Source: Desulfuromonadaceae bacterium (GTDB taxonomy: Bacteria; Desulfobacterota; Desulfuromonadia; Geobacterales; Pseudopelobacteraceae). Taken from it: a stretch of 64,000 bases of DNA. A model generated the notes under the pieces. It saw only the letters and a list, made by a program, of their open reading frames with translations, was not told the origin of the DNA and ran no database searches. Positions 52,799-62,449 of the stretch are shown here, one piece after another (the first letter of the stretch is position 1; the number at the start of each line of letters is the position of its first letter). The stretch spans positions 1-64,000 of the forward strand of contig JAQTQX010000007.1 in assembly GCA_028712075.1 (NCBI GenBank), in the 5' to 3' direction. The translations under genes were made by a program, and so were the position numbers.

Positions 52799-54697
52799 AT
52801 GTTAACCGAACAGGACATATATCTATTCAAGGAAGGTACCCATTCGCAATTATACAATGAGTTCGGCTGCCATCTTGCCGAATGTAACGGTGTTGCCGGT
52901 GCTCACTTCTCCGTCTGGGCACCCAACGCCGAACGAATCTCGGCGATTGGTGACTGGAACGATTGGGACAATGAAACACATCCACTCTCTCTCCGCTCGG
53001 ACGATTCAGGAATCTGGGAGGGGTTTGTACCGGGAGTTATGCATGGGCAGGCGTACAAGTATTTCATCGTATCCCGCCTCGGTGGTTATCAGGTAGAGAA
53101 AGCAGACCCGTTCGCTTTTTGCGCCGAAACCGCCCCGCAAACCGGTTCGCGTGCGTGGAGCTTCACGTACGACTGGGACGATGCTGCGTGGATGACAGCG
53201 CGGCGTGACGCCAATGCACTTGATGCGCCGATATCGATCTACGAAATGCACCCTGGTTCATGGCGGCGAGTGACTGAGGAGGACAACCGCTTTCTCAGCT
53301 ACCGTGAGATGGCGCGGCCGTTGGCCGAATACCTGCGCGAGATGGGATTCACACATGTGGAACTGATGCCGGTCACCGAACATCCCTTCTACGGATCGTG
53401 GGGCTACCAGACAACCGGCTATTTTGCACCGACTTCTCGTTATGGCACCCCCGAAGATTTCATGTACCTCGTTGACACCCTCCATCAGCACGGCATCGGC
53501 GTCATCCTCGACTGGGTCCCCTCGCATTTTCCCAGTGACGAACATGGTCTGGTCTTCTTCGACGGGACCGCCCTCTACGAACATGCCAATCCGAAACAGG
53601 GGTTTCATCCGGAATGGACCAGCCAGATTTTCAACTATGGCCGCAATGAAGTACGCGGGTTTCTGATTTCCAGCGCTCTCTACTGGCTGGAGCGCTACCA
53701 CATTGACGGAATCCGTGTGGATGGCGTCGCCTCCATGCTCTATCTGGACTACGGACGCAAACAGGGCGAGTGGGTGCCAAACCGCTTCGGAGGCAGAGAG
53801 AACATCGAGGCAGTAGAGTTTCTGCGTCTGCTGAACCAGGCGGTCTATCGCGATTTTCCTGATGTACAGACAATGGCCGAGGAATCCACCTCATGGCCGA
53901 TGGTGTCACGCCCGGTATATCTTGGCGGACTCGGCTTCGGTTTGAAGTGGAATATGGGGTGGATGCACGACTCGCTCAAGTACATGAGTCTGGAGCCTGT
54001 TCACCGCAAATTTCACCACAGCCAGCTCACGTTCTCGATCTGGTACGCTTTTTTTGAAAATTTCCTGTTGCCGCTGTCGCATGATGAAGTCGTCTGCGGC
54101 AAAGGTTCGTTGATCAACAAGATGCCGGGCGACTCCTGGCAACAGTTTGCGAATCTGCGCCTGCTCTACGGTTATATGTGGGGGCATCCGGGAAAGAAAC
54201 TCCTCTTCATGGGGGGTGAATTCGGCCAGCGGAGCGAATGGGCGCATGAGGGAAGCCTGGAATGGCACCTGTTCCAGTATCCCGAGCACGAAGGTCTGCG
54301 ACGCTGGGTAAGCGACCTGAACCGTCTCTACCGCGCCGAGCCGGCGCTGTATCAACTGGACTTTGACCGTACCGGCTTTGAATGGGTGGACTGTAATGAC
54401 AGCGAGCAGAGTGTTCTGACCTTCCTGCGCAGGCCACTGGGCGGCGGTGAGCCGCTGCTCGTTGTCTGTAACTTTACCCCGATACCGCGCACCAATTACA
54501 TTATCGGAGTTCCGGATGGAGGCTATTGGCGCGAGATTGTCAACAGCGATGCCACGCTGTACGGCGGCAGCGGAGTGGGTAATCTGGGCGGTGTCGAGTC
54601 AGCACCGATCTCTGTTCATGGCCGCTACCACTCGCTGGTGCTGACACTACCGCCGTTGTCAACGCTGATGTTCAAAAGAGAGGTGACCCATGACTGA
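52799..54697 (+). CDS. glgB: 1,4-alpha-glucan branching enzyme
   Basis: This enzyme forms alpha-1,6 branches in glycogen. The 632 residues hold a CBM48 domain (about 25-130, AHFSVWAPNAERISAIGDWNDW). The GH13_9 barrel follows with ELMPVTEHPFYGSWGYQ, nucleophile Asp308 (GIRVDGVASMLYLDY), Glu361 (MAEEST), and LPLSHDEVVCGKGSL, then a C-terminal beta domain. AAAGGAG precedes the ATG. It overlaps the next gene by eight bases. Confidence 0.96.
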   Translation: MLTEQDIYLFKEGTHSQLYNEFGCHLAECNGVAGAHFSVWAPNAERISAIGDWNDWDNETHPLSLRSDDSGIWEGFVPGVMHGQAYKYFIVSRLGGYQVEKADPFAFCAETAPQTGSRAWSFTYDWDDAAWMTARRDANALDAPISIYEMHPGSWRRVTEEDNRFLSYREMARPLAEYLREMGFTHVELMPVTEHPFYGSWGYQTTGYFAPTSRYGTPEDFMYLVDTLHQHGIGVILDWVPSHFPSDEHGLVFFDGTALYEHANPKQGFHPEWTSQIFNYGRNEVRGFLISSALYWLERYHIDGIRVDGVASMLYLDYGRKQGEWVPNRFGGRENIEAVEFLRLLNQAVYRDFPDVQTMAEESTSWPMVSRPVYLGGLGFGLKWNMGWMHDSLKYMSLEPVHRKFHHSQLTFSIWYAFFENFLLPLSHDEVVCGKGSLINKMPGDSWQQFANLRLLYGYMWGHPGKKLLFMGGEFGQRSEWAHEGSLEWHLFQYPEHEGLRRWVSDLNRLYRAEPALYQLDFDRTGFEWVDCNDSEQSVLTFLRRPLGGGEPLLVVCNFTPIPRTNYIIGVPDGGYWREIVNSDATLYGGSGVGNLGGVESAPISVHGRYHSLVLTLPPLSTLMFKREVTHD

Positions 54698-55301
54698 TTC
54701 GGCTTTACAGGTACGCAACGGACGTATGCGTGCAGTGATCGAAAACGTCACCCCATCGGTGGACGGCGGACGTTTTGCGGCAAAGCGGATCCTTGGAGAC
54801 CAGATTGTCGTCGAGGCCGACTGCTTTAACGATGGTCACGATATGCTTGCCTGCCTGCTGCTCTGGCGGAATGAAGACGAGATCGCCTGGCATGAAGAAG
54901 AAATGGCGCCGCACGGGTTGTCAGATCTGATTGCTCGGGTAAACCGCGCCCGCCATGACAACCCTGCGCTGCAATCTGATCACTCGCTCCGTTTCTGCCC
55001 GATCGATAACGACAGCCTGCTCTGCTACACCAAATCGGACACAATCAGCGGTAATCTGGTTGTGATTGTGGTCAATCTTGACCCGCACCACGTCCAGTCC
55101 GGCTGGATCGAGCTTGATCTCGATGCACTCGGCAGCGATACAAAAACGCCCTACCAGATGCACGATCTTCTCTCCGATGCGCGCTTCCTCTGGAGCGGCC
55201 CGCGCAATTTTGTGCAGCTCGACCCTCAACGCGCACCCGCGCACATTTTCGCTGTACGCCGCAAGGTGAGAACCGAACACAATTTTGACTATTTTTTGTG
55301 A
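54690..55301 (+). CDS. GlgE-like protein lacking the catalytic barrel
   Basis: This 203-residue frame joins the two ends of a maltosyltransferase GlgE with no middle. Residues 10-72 match the GlgE N-terminal domain (RAVIENVTPSVDGGRF, VVEADCFNDGHD). Residues 80-200 match the C-terminal beta domain (RHDNPALQ, VVIVVNLDPHHVQSGW, PAHIFAVRR). The roughly 450-residue GH13 core with the active site is absent, so it cannot transfer maltose by the known mechanism. The frame is clean and its ATG overlaps the glgB stop, so it appears expressed. A glucan-binding or assembly role, or a relic of the GlgE pathway, are the likely options. Confidence 0.75.
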   Translation: MTDSALQVRNGRMRAVIENVTPSVDGGRFAAKRILGDQIVVEADCFNDGHDMLACLLLWRNEDEIAWHEEEMAPHGLSDLIARVNRARHDNPALQSDHSLRFCPIDNDSLLCYTKSDTISGNLVVIVVNLDPHHVQSGWIELDLDALGSDTKTPYQMHDLLSDARFLWSGPRNFVQLDPQRAPAHIFAVRRKVRTEHNFDYFL

Positions 55302-55314
55302 TACGGAGTGAGCG

Positions 55315-58300
55315 ATGAGCAAACCTGATGGTGTATCTCAAGAGACCGTATTGCTAAAGGATGCTCAAGGGGAAGCATACTGGTACAAAGATGCCGTTAT
55401 CTACCAACTGCACGTCAAGGCTTTCTTTGACTCGAACAGCGACGGTATGGGTGATTTCCCCGGATTGATTGAAAAGCTTGATTACGTTCGTGATCTGGGA
55501 GTGAATACCATCTGGCTGCTCCCCTTCTATCCCTCGCCGATGAAAGACGACGGCTACGATGTTGCCGACTACCGCAATGTCTACCCACAGTACGGTACCC
55601 GCAACGACCTGCGTATACTGGTGCGTGAAGCACACCGCAGGGGCCTGCGGATAATTACCGAACTGGTGGTCAACCATACCTCGGATCAGCACCCCTGGTT
55701 TCAGGCCGCCCGTCGCGCGCCGGCAGGCTCTTCCAAGCGCAACTATTACGTCTGGAGTGACAGTGATCAAAAATTAGCCGGCACCCGCATCATCTTCAGT
55801 GACACAGAGACGTCCAACTGGTCATGGGATCCGCTTGCCAAGGCGTATTACTGGCATCGCTTCTTCAGCCACCAGCCAGACCTCAACTATAACAACCCGA
55901 AGGTGTTGAAAGCGATTTTTCGCGTCATGCGCTTCTGGCTGGATATGGGAGTTGACGGGTTCCGTCTCGACGCGATTCCCTACCTCTGCGTGCGCGAGGG
56001 GACCAGCAACGAAAATCTTCCCGAGACTCACGATGTCATCCGTCAAATCCGCGCCCAGGTCGATGCGCATTACCAGAATCGTCTGCTGCTGGCCGAAGCA
56101 AACCAGTGGCCGGAAGATGTACGGGAATACTTCGGAGAAGGGGACGAGTGCCATATGGCCTACCACTTCCCGCTGATGCCGCGCATCTACATGGCGATTG
56201 CGCAGGAGGACCGGCATCCGGTCGTTGAAATCATGCAGCAGACGCCGGAAATCCCCGAAAACTGCCAGTGGGCAATTTTCCTGCGCAACCATGACGAACT
56301 GACACTGGAGATGGTAACAAGCAAAGAGCGCGATTATATGTATCAGATGTACGCCGCCGACCCGCGCGCACGCATCAATCTCGGTATCCGGCGCAGACTT
56401 GCACCGCTGATGGAAAACGACCGTGAGCGGATCAAGCTGATGAACAGCCTGCTCCTGTCGATGCCTGGTTCGCCAATCATCTACTATGGTGACGAGATCG
56501 GCATGGGAGACAACATTTTTCTCGGTGACCGCAACGGCGTGCGCACGCCGATGCAGTGGAGCCCCGACCGCAATGCCGGTTTCTCCCGCGCAGACCCGCA
56601 GCGGTTGTATCTCCCACCGATTATGGATCCGGTTTACGGCTACGAAGCGATCAACGTTGAAGCGCAGACCCGCGATCACTCCTCACTGCTCAACTGGATG
56701 CGGCGGATGCTGGCGGTGCGCAAGAGCAGCAAAGCCTTCGGGCGGGGCCGGCTGACATTTCTCAGTCCCGGTAACCGAAAAATTCTCGCCTACCTGCGTG
56801 AGTACGGCGAAGAGACGATCCTCTGTGTCGCCAATCTCGGCCGCTCGGCGCAGCCGGTCGAGCTGGACCTGTCGCATTATCGCGGCCGTGTGCCGCTGGA
56901 GATGATGGGGCGCACCGCGTTCCCCCCCATCGGAGAACTCCCCTATCTGCTCACCCTTCCCGCCTGCGGCTTTTACTGGTTCCGTCTTGCCATTGATATC
57001 GAGGTTCCACACTGGCATGAGGAGCGTCTGTCAATGGAAGAGCGGCCGGTCCTTGTACTGTTCGACGGCTGGACAAGCTTTTTCCGTGAGCGAGTTGTAC
57101 CGTGGCGCATCCGCATGGCTGAAAAACTCCGCACTCAGTTCGAGTCCGAGGTTCTCCCCCGCTATATCGCTGTTCAGCGCTGGTATGCAACGAAAGGGGA
57201 CGTGATCAAACGTGCCGCTCTGAGTGACTGGGTTCTGTGGGGAACAGACCAAAATCCCTGGTTAATGGCGCTACTGCAGGTTGAGTCGTCATCAGGACAG
57301 AGTACATATTTTCTGCCGCTGTCCCTCGCTTGGGGAGATAGCGATGATGAACAGGTTCGGGCACTTGCCGCTGTGACTCTGGCACGGATTCGCCAGCAAT
57401 CGGACGTTGGTGTTCTTGCAGACGCGTTTGCTAACGAAGCGTTCTGCCGCGCACTGGTAGAGGGAATCATTAAAGGAAACGTTGTACCCTGCGCATCAGG
57501 CAAGCTGCGTTTCACCCCGACCGCTGCATGCACTGACCTCTCCGGCGATGCGCTTGCCAATCTGCCGATGGGGCGTCCCAAGTTCCAGGGGAGCAATACT
57601 GTGGTAACGCTGGGTGACCGCCTCTTCCTCAAGGGCTATCGCCAACTGAGGCAAGGAGTGAATCCTGAATTCGAGGTAGGCCGTTTCCTGACAGATGTCG
57701 CACATTTTGTCAACTGCGTGCCGGTAGCAGGAGCAATTGAATACATTGCGGCTGACGGCACACCGACATGCCTGGCACTACTGCAGGGCTATGTTGATAA
57801 CCAGGGCGATGGCTGGTCGTACACACTTGACTATCTGGATCGCTCGTTTGAGACGTTGCTTACGGCGACGACAGAACCGCCGGCGGATGTCCACGGAGCA
57901 TATCTGTCCCTCGTGCATACTCTCGGTACACGTACTGCAGAGCTGCACATGGCACTCATGCAGCGTACTGGTGACCCGGCTTTTGATCCAGAACCGCTCA
58001 CGCCCGGTGATCTGATCAGGTGGAAGCAGCGTGTTCATGATGATGCACTTATCACTCTCGAACTATTGGAAAAGCAGCAGGCCCATGTCCCTGCTGCGGC
58101 ACTTGCACATATGCACACACTGTTGGGACAACGACAGCATCTGATCAAACGGATAGAATCTTTTACAATGCCCTCCGGCATGTGTCTCAAGACCCGCTAC
58201 CACGGCGATTATCACCTGGGGCAGGTACTGGTGAGTAGCAATGATTTCTTTATCATAGACTTTGAGGGGGAGCCGGCGCGGCCGCTTGAGGAACGCCGCA

Positions 58301-58671
58301 TGAAGCACTCATCCCTGCGTGATGTTGCCGGGATGCTACGATCATTTGATTACGCACGTTGGAGTGCTCAGTTGAGCGACACTTACTCCGATTCTGACAG
58401 GGAAAGCATCACACCGGTCGCGCAGAGCTGGGTTCAGGAAACCCGCGATATGTTCTTGCGCGCCTATGATGAGGCCATACGCGACAGCGGCATGTATCGA
58501 TCCCTTAATGAAGTAATGGGGTTGATCGAACTGTTCGAACTGGAAAAGGCTCTGTACGAACTGCGTTATGAGATTGGCCATCGACCCGGATGGATTAATG
58601 TTCCGCTGCAAGGCGTGTTGACGATCTGCGGGCTTTTGTCAGAGAGCACTATGCCCTCGAAAGGAGAGTGA
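55315..58671 (+). CDS. treS: Trehalose synthase - maltokinase fusion
   Basis: The N-terminal half (about 1-565) is TreS, a GH13_16 enzyme that interconverts maltose and trehalose: Asp219 (FRLDAIPYL), Glu261 (LLAEANQWPED) and Asp327 (RNHDELTLE). The C-terminal half (about 590-1118) is a maltokinase (Mak/Pep2) with a kinase-like active site: HGDYHLGQV (Asp965) and IIDFEGEP (Asp982). Together they turn trehalose into maltose-1-phosphate, the GlgE substrate. At 1118 residues it has the usual fused length. GGAG precedes the ATG. It follows the barrel-less GlgE gene by 13 bases. Confidence 0.95.
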   Translation: MSKPDGVSQETVLLKDAQGEAYWYKDAVIYQLHVKAFFDSNSDGMGDFPGLIEKLDYVRDLGVNTIWLLPFYPSPMKDDGYDVADYRNVYPQYGTRNDLRILVREAHRRGLRIITELVVNHTSDQHPWFQAARRAPAGSSKRNYYVWSDSDQKLAGTRIIFSDTETSNWSWDPLAKAYYWHRFFSHQPDLNYNNPKVLKAIFRVMRFWLDMGVDGFRLDAIPYLCVREGTSNENLPETHDVIRQIRAQVDAHYQNRLLLAEANQWPEDVREYFGEGDECHMAYHFPLMPRIYMAIAQEDRHPVVEIMQQTPEIPENCQWAIFLRNHDELTLEMVTSKERDYMYQMYAADPRARINLGIRRRLAPLMENDRERIKLMNSLLLSMPGSPIIYYGDEIGMGDNIFLGDRNGVRTPMQWSPDRNAGFSRADPQRLYLPPIMDPVYGYEAINVEAQTRDHSSLLNWMRRMLAVRKSSKAFGRGRLTFLSPGNRKILAYLREYGEETILCVANLGRSAQPVELDLSHYRGRVPLEMMGRTAFPPIGELPYLLTLPACGFYWFRLAIDIEVPHWHEERLSMEERPVLVLFDGWTSFFRERVVPWRIRMAEKLRTQFESEVLPRYIAVQRWYATKGDVIKRAALSDWVLWGTDQNPWLMALLQVESSSGQSTYFLPLSLAWGDSDDEQVRALAAVTLARIRQQSDVGVLADAFANEAFCRALVEGIIKGNVVPCASGKLRFTPTAACTDLSGDALANLPMGRPKFQGSNTVVTLGDRLFLKGYRQLRQGVNPEFEVGRFLTDVAHFVNCVPVAGAIEYIAADGTPTCLALLQGYVDNQGDGWSYTLDYLDRSFETLLTATTEPPADVHGAYLSLVHTLGTRTAELHMALMQRTGDPAFDPEPLTPGDLIRWKQRVHDDALITLELLEKQQAHVPAAALAHMHTLLGQRQHLIKRIESFTMPSGMCLKTRYHGDYHLGQVLVSSNDFFIIDFEGEPARPLEERRMKHSSLRDVAGMLRSFDYARWSAQLSDTYSDSDRESITPVAQSWVQETRDMFLRAYDEAIRDSGMYRSLNEVMGLIELFELEKALYELRYEIGHRPGWINVPLQGVLTICGLLSESTMPSKGE

Positions 58672-58672
58672 T

Positions 58673-59359
58673 ATGGAAAAGATAGACATCATGCTTGAAC
58701 CGGTGCAGGCGTTCCTGCTCCAGATCTACGGATTCCTCCCCAAACTGGCGCTGGCGCTCGGTGTACTGATCTCTGGCTGGCTGCTGGCCAAGGTTGCGCG
58801 GTTCGCAATTGTCAAAGGGTTACGCACAATCAATTTTAACGTACTTACCGAGCGAGCCGGTCTCGACGGATTCTTGAGTCAGGGCGGTATCGAAACTGAT
58901 ACCACCGGCATCTTTGGCCTGCTGATCTACTGGCTCGTCATCCTGGCCGCCCTTATTATCGGCTTCAACAGCATGGGGCTGACCTACATCACCGGATTGC
59001 TTGGTGAGGTGGTACTGTTCGTTCCCAAGGTCATCGTGGCACTGCTGATTCTGGCCGTTGGCGCCTACTTCGCACGATTCGTCGGAACAACAGTGATCGC
59101 ATACTGCAAAAACATCGCCCTCCAGGACTCCGATATTTTGGGTAAACTGGCGCAGTACGCCATTATGACGTTTGTAATACTGATTGCTCTGGATCAGGTA
59201 AATGTAGGTGGGGATATTGTCCGGCAGAGTTTCCTTATCATCCTGGCCGGAGTTGTCTTCGCCCTGGCACTTGCCTTCGGACTTGGTGGAAAGGCTGCGG
59301 CAGCTGAACTGATTGATCACTGGTGGCCGAGACGGGGAAAGGGGGATGGGGATACCTGA
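58673..59359 (+). CDS. Small mechanosensitive-channel-type membrane protein (TM-helix repeat)
   Basis: This 228-residue protein has four to five helices (about 22-45, 78-103, 112-135, 158-178, 185-208). Repeated Gly-rich amphipathic segments (KLALALGVLISGWLLAKVAR and PKVIVALLILAVGAYFARFVG) belong to the conserved TM-helix family related to MscS and CmpX. It lacks the MscS beta domain. It starts 1 base after treS-mak, with GGAGAG inside that gene's end. The third channel-type protein of the region. Confidence 0.85.
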   Translation: MEKIDIMLEPVQAFLLQIYGFLPKLALALGVLISGWLLAKVARFAIVKGLRTINFNVLTERAGLDGFLSQGGIETDTTGIFGLLIYWLVILAALIIGFNSMGLTYITGLLGEVVLFVPKVIVALLILAVGAYFARFVGTTVIAYCKNIALQDSDILGKLAQYAIMTFVILIALDQVNVGGDIVRQSFLIILAGVVFALALAFGLGGKAAAAELIDHWWPRRGKGDGDT

Positions 59360-59507
59360 TTATCCACTCTGAACAGAAAAACATGAAGCAGCAGTAACGG
59401 TTTTTATTTGTTCACTAAGTCCACGTTGAAAAACTATAAAGCATATCCCAAATGGGGCATGGATTTTTGCTTGCCATGTGCAGACATGGTCGGTAAAGAT
59501 TGAAGCC

Positions 59508-60413
59508 ATGCGCGTCAAGGTTTCTCCGTATATTCTCCTGATTCTTACTACCCTGTTCTGGGCCGGCAATTTTGTGCTGGGTCGGGCGGTGAACACGGTT
59601 ATTCCGCCAATCACCCTGTCGTTCTGGCGATGGGCGCTGGCATTTCTGATTCTTCTGCCATTTTCCATCCAGCACCTGATATCCCAACGGCTCCTGATCC
59701 GAAAGAGCTGGAAGAATCTGATTTATTTCGGAATATTGGGAGTTTCCTGCTTCAATACCTTTGTCTATATCGGCCTCCACTCCACGACCGCCACCAACGC
59801 GTTGCTGCTGAACTCGATCATTCCGGTGCTGATCGTTATCATCTCGAGGATATTCGCGAAGGTACCGGTTTCACGAGCTCAGGCCGCCGGGATACTGATG
59901 TCTCTCGCGGGAGTCGTTACCATTATTTGCCGCGCCGATATAGGCCGCTTGCTGGCATTACGGGTTAACGGAGGGGATTTGTGGGTGCTCCTGGCTGTTA
60001 TCTGCTGGGCTATTCACAGTTTCCGGCTTCGACTCCGTTCAGCAGAACTCCATCCGTTGAGCTTTCTCTCCGCCATCATCGCCATCGGCCTTGTATTTAT
60101 TTTTCCGGTCTATCTCTGGGAAATCAGCCGTGGCGGCCGGGTTACCCTTGATCTTGTTTCCTGTGGGAGCATGCTTTACGTTGCGGTTTTCCCATCGTTG
60201 CTGGCGTATCTCTTCTGGAATCATGCCGTTGTCGAACTGGGACCAAACAAAGCGGGACTGTTCATTCATCTGATGCCGGTCTTCGGGACTATCCTGTCAA
60301 TTATGTTTCTGGGGGAATCGCTTCAACTTTTCCATGTGGCGGGAATATGCCTGATCTCTCTCGGGATCTATCTGACCACAGCAACCCGCAGAAATCAACC
60401 GGCGTCAGGGTAA
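59508..60413 (+). CDS. EamA/DMT-family transporter
   Basis: This 302-residue inner-membrane protein has ten hydrophobic helices in two EamA repeats (first: LTTLFWAGNFVLGRAV...SFWRWALAFLILLPF; second: GGDLWVLLAVICWAIHSF...SLLAYLFWNHAVVELGPNKA). It probably exports a metabolite; the substrate is unknown. ATG 59508 is chosen at the start of the similarity; a GTG 30 bases upstream is in frame. It converges with malQ. Confidence 0.88.
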   Translation: MRVKVSPYILLILTTLFWAGNFVLGRAVNTVIPPITLSFWRWALAFLILLPFSIQHLISQRLLIRKSWKNLIYFGILGVSCFNTFVYIGLHSTTATNALLLNSIIPVLIVIISRIFAKVPVSRAQAAGILMSLAGVVTIICRADIGRLLALRVNGGDLWVLLAVICWAIHSFRLRLRSAELHPLSFLSAIIAIGLVFIFPVYLWEISRGGRVTLDLVSCGSMLYVAVFPSLLAYLFWNHAVVELGPNKAGLFIHLMPVFGTILSIMFLGESLQLFHVAGICLISLGIYLTTATRRNQPASG

Positions 60414-60440
60414 TCCCTTTTGCTTGCAGGTTGTGCATCG

Positions 60441-62360
60441 TCATGCTGTTTGATCAATCCGCCAGCCCGCCTCTCGCTCAAGGCGAGTGATAAGCTCCGG
60501 GCAGACGATGTCCGTACGGGCCCGCAGCGCGAGCGCCAGGACGGCGTGAAGGTTCATCACCTCTCCGCGACGTCGCCCCTCTTCGTACCGACTGGCGAAG
60601 TCCTGTGGTACACGCAGCGTCCAGTTATCCTCGGACTGTGCGCCCGGAACATTATAGGATTCTTCCATTCCGAAAAGGTCGGCAAAGAACATCATCACAT
60701 GGCGCGCAGGACCGAGGAAAAGATTGGCCACCGTGGCGTGCGCAAGCCGTGCAGGATCGGCTGCCAGTAGTGATGCCAACGCATCGGGGTCGGCAGGACG
60801 AAACCGGCGGGCAAGATAAGCAGCATGTTTCATTCCTGCTTCATTGCCATGCCACTCTTTTACCAGACGCCAGATAGGCGGCGTATCGTGGTTGCCAACC
60901 ATGATCCAGTCCTCAGGCAGGGTATTCTCACTGCGGTAGCCATCCTGGTGATTATCCAGATCAGCCTTCTGGGTCACCCGGAAGCGTCCCAGGGAATGGC
61001 GCAACCGCACCCGTTGGAGCGGCAGCGGCTCGGTAGAGAGTACTTCGCAGAGAATATCCTCCTTGTGGCGACCATTAGCGCGCACCTGCTCCATGATGGA
61101 ATCCATGATCAGTGCGTAATGATCCTCCTGTTCAGGAGTCAGATCACGTATCCAGTCATCGGCATAACGGGGCCGATTCCGGTTGAGCTGGTCAGGGTGC
61201 ATAATCGCATGGCGGGCAAGCCCCGGATGGTCAGGCAGGTCAGGCGAGGAAAGCAGGCGGGCCCCGTTCTGCACCGCATGGGAGGAGTCGGGATCATCAG
61301 TCCGGTAGACCCAGGGGCAGACCAGCCCGTGAGGATGATCCAGGCGCAGACCGTCAAACTCGAACAGCATCTTGCCCAGCCGCTCTGCGATCAGCTCAAG
61401 AACCGGTCCATGACTCCCATCAGCATTCAGACACTGTGACGGATCCAGAACCTGATAACTCCAGGGTTGCCCCTCGGTGTTTGTGCGACTGGGCGGAGCG
61501 CCCATAAAATAGTCCTGCAGCAACAGGCTCTGCAGACTCCAGGTGTCACGCTGGGAGAAACCGACCTGCACATCACCGAATATCTTGAGCCCCGTTTCCT
61601 TCATGGCATCCCGGTAGGCCAGGTGCTGCCGCAGTAAAAGCTGCTGGCCAAGTGCATACTGTTCACACACGGAAACGTATTGTATTTCCAGCTCCCGCCG
61701 ACGGCTGGCGCACTCTGCCTCCCTGCCCGGCGGAGGTACACAGAGCAGTCGGTCGAGGCCCACCGGCCACTGTCTCCACGACAAGCCGCCATGTTCCAGC
61801 TTCAGGGCTTCGTAAAGGGCATCATCCCGCAGCCAGCGGGCGGATTGCCAGAGATTTCTGATCTCCGTATCCAGAATTTTGGCAGCGGCATCCCCGTTTT
61901 CCCGTGCGGCATTGAATCTGTGATGTACCTCAATCAGCGCGCTCTTATAGGCCAGCAACGTGTGTGCGTACGGCACCCTCCGGCCATCCGGACAGGGGTT
62001 GTCCGCTACGATAGCCTCCCAGGTGCGCCGGCTGAGCAGGTTCTGTTCCACCAGAGACTGGAGGTCAAGAGAGAGGATGTTACGCGAAAACAGGGTTCCG
62101 TCATAAGGCGAGGGATTGCTCGATGATGTCTTCCCCTGCGGCCCCAGCAGCAGACCGGTAAAGCCGAGTGATCGCGCAAAACGGGCAAGCGCGAGGCCAC
62201 CGGCACCGTAGGGGGTGCCCCGCCCGCTATCCTTCCCTTCAACGCCGGGAAAACTGGCATCGTGTACCGCCAGCAGAAAATCCGTTTTGTCGAGAAGTCG
62301 CATGGCTTCAGAAATCAAAGCGTCAGGCTGATGGACTACTGTTTTATTTTCTTTAGTCAT
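60441..62360 (-). CDS. malQ: 4-alpha-glucanotransferase
   Basis: This GH77 amylomaltase moves maltooligosyl groups between glucans. From ATG 62360 (AGGA about 10 bases upstream) it has about 639 residues. It shows GTPYGAGGLALARFARSLGF near the start, nucleophile-region LRLDHPHGLVCPW, acid/base region CEVLSTEPLP and the late VGNHDTPPIW. Sequence diverges from E. coli MalQ and lacks its long N-terminal extension. It is transcribed divergently from the second treS, 89 bases away. Confidence 0.9.
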   Translation of the reverse strand: MTKENKTVVHQPDALISEAMRLLDKTDFLLAVHDASFPGVEGKDSGRGTPYGAGGLALARFARSLGFTGLLLGPQGKTSSSNPSPYDGTLFSRNILSLDLQSLVEQNLLSRRTWEAIVADNPCPDGRRVPYAHTLLAYKSALIEVHHRFNAARENGDAAAKILDTEIRNLWQSARWLRDDALYEALKLEHGGLSWRQWPVGLDRLLCVPPPGREAECASRRRELEIQYVSVCEQYALGQQLLLRQHLAYRDAMKETGLKIFGDVQVGFSQRDTWSLQSLLLQDYFMGAPPSRTNTEGQPWSYQVLDPSQCLNADGSHGPVLELIAERLGKMLFEFDGLRLDHPHGLVCPWVYRTDDPDSSHAVQNGARLLSSPDLPDHPGLARHAIMHPDQLNRNRPRYADDWIRDLTPEQEDHYALIMDSIMEQVRANGRHKEDILCEVLSTEPLPLQRVRLRHSLGRFRVTQKADLDNHQDGYRSENTLPEDWIMVGNHDTPPIWRLVKEWHGNEAGMKHAAYLARRFRPADPDALASLLAADPARLAHATVANLFLGPARHVMMFFADLFGMEESYNVPGAQSEDNWTLRVPQDFASRYEEGRRRGEVMNLHAVLALALRARTDIVCPELITRLEREAGWRIDQTA

Positions 62361-62449
62361 TGTTGATTGTTCCTGTTCGGATGATGTATAACTGCTTGAC
62401 ATCCTGTAAACAGTACCACACATCTCGTCCACAGAATGGGGAAATTATT

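Noticed and set aside
55822..56679. Minus-strand open frame of 285 codons, and a similar one at 63200-63748
   Set aside because: Both are antisense to the two treS genes and resemble each other only because the treS genes do.
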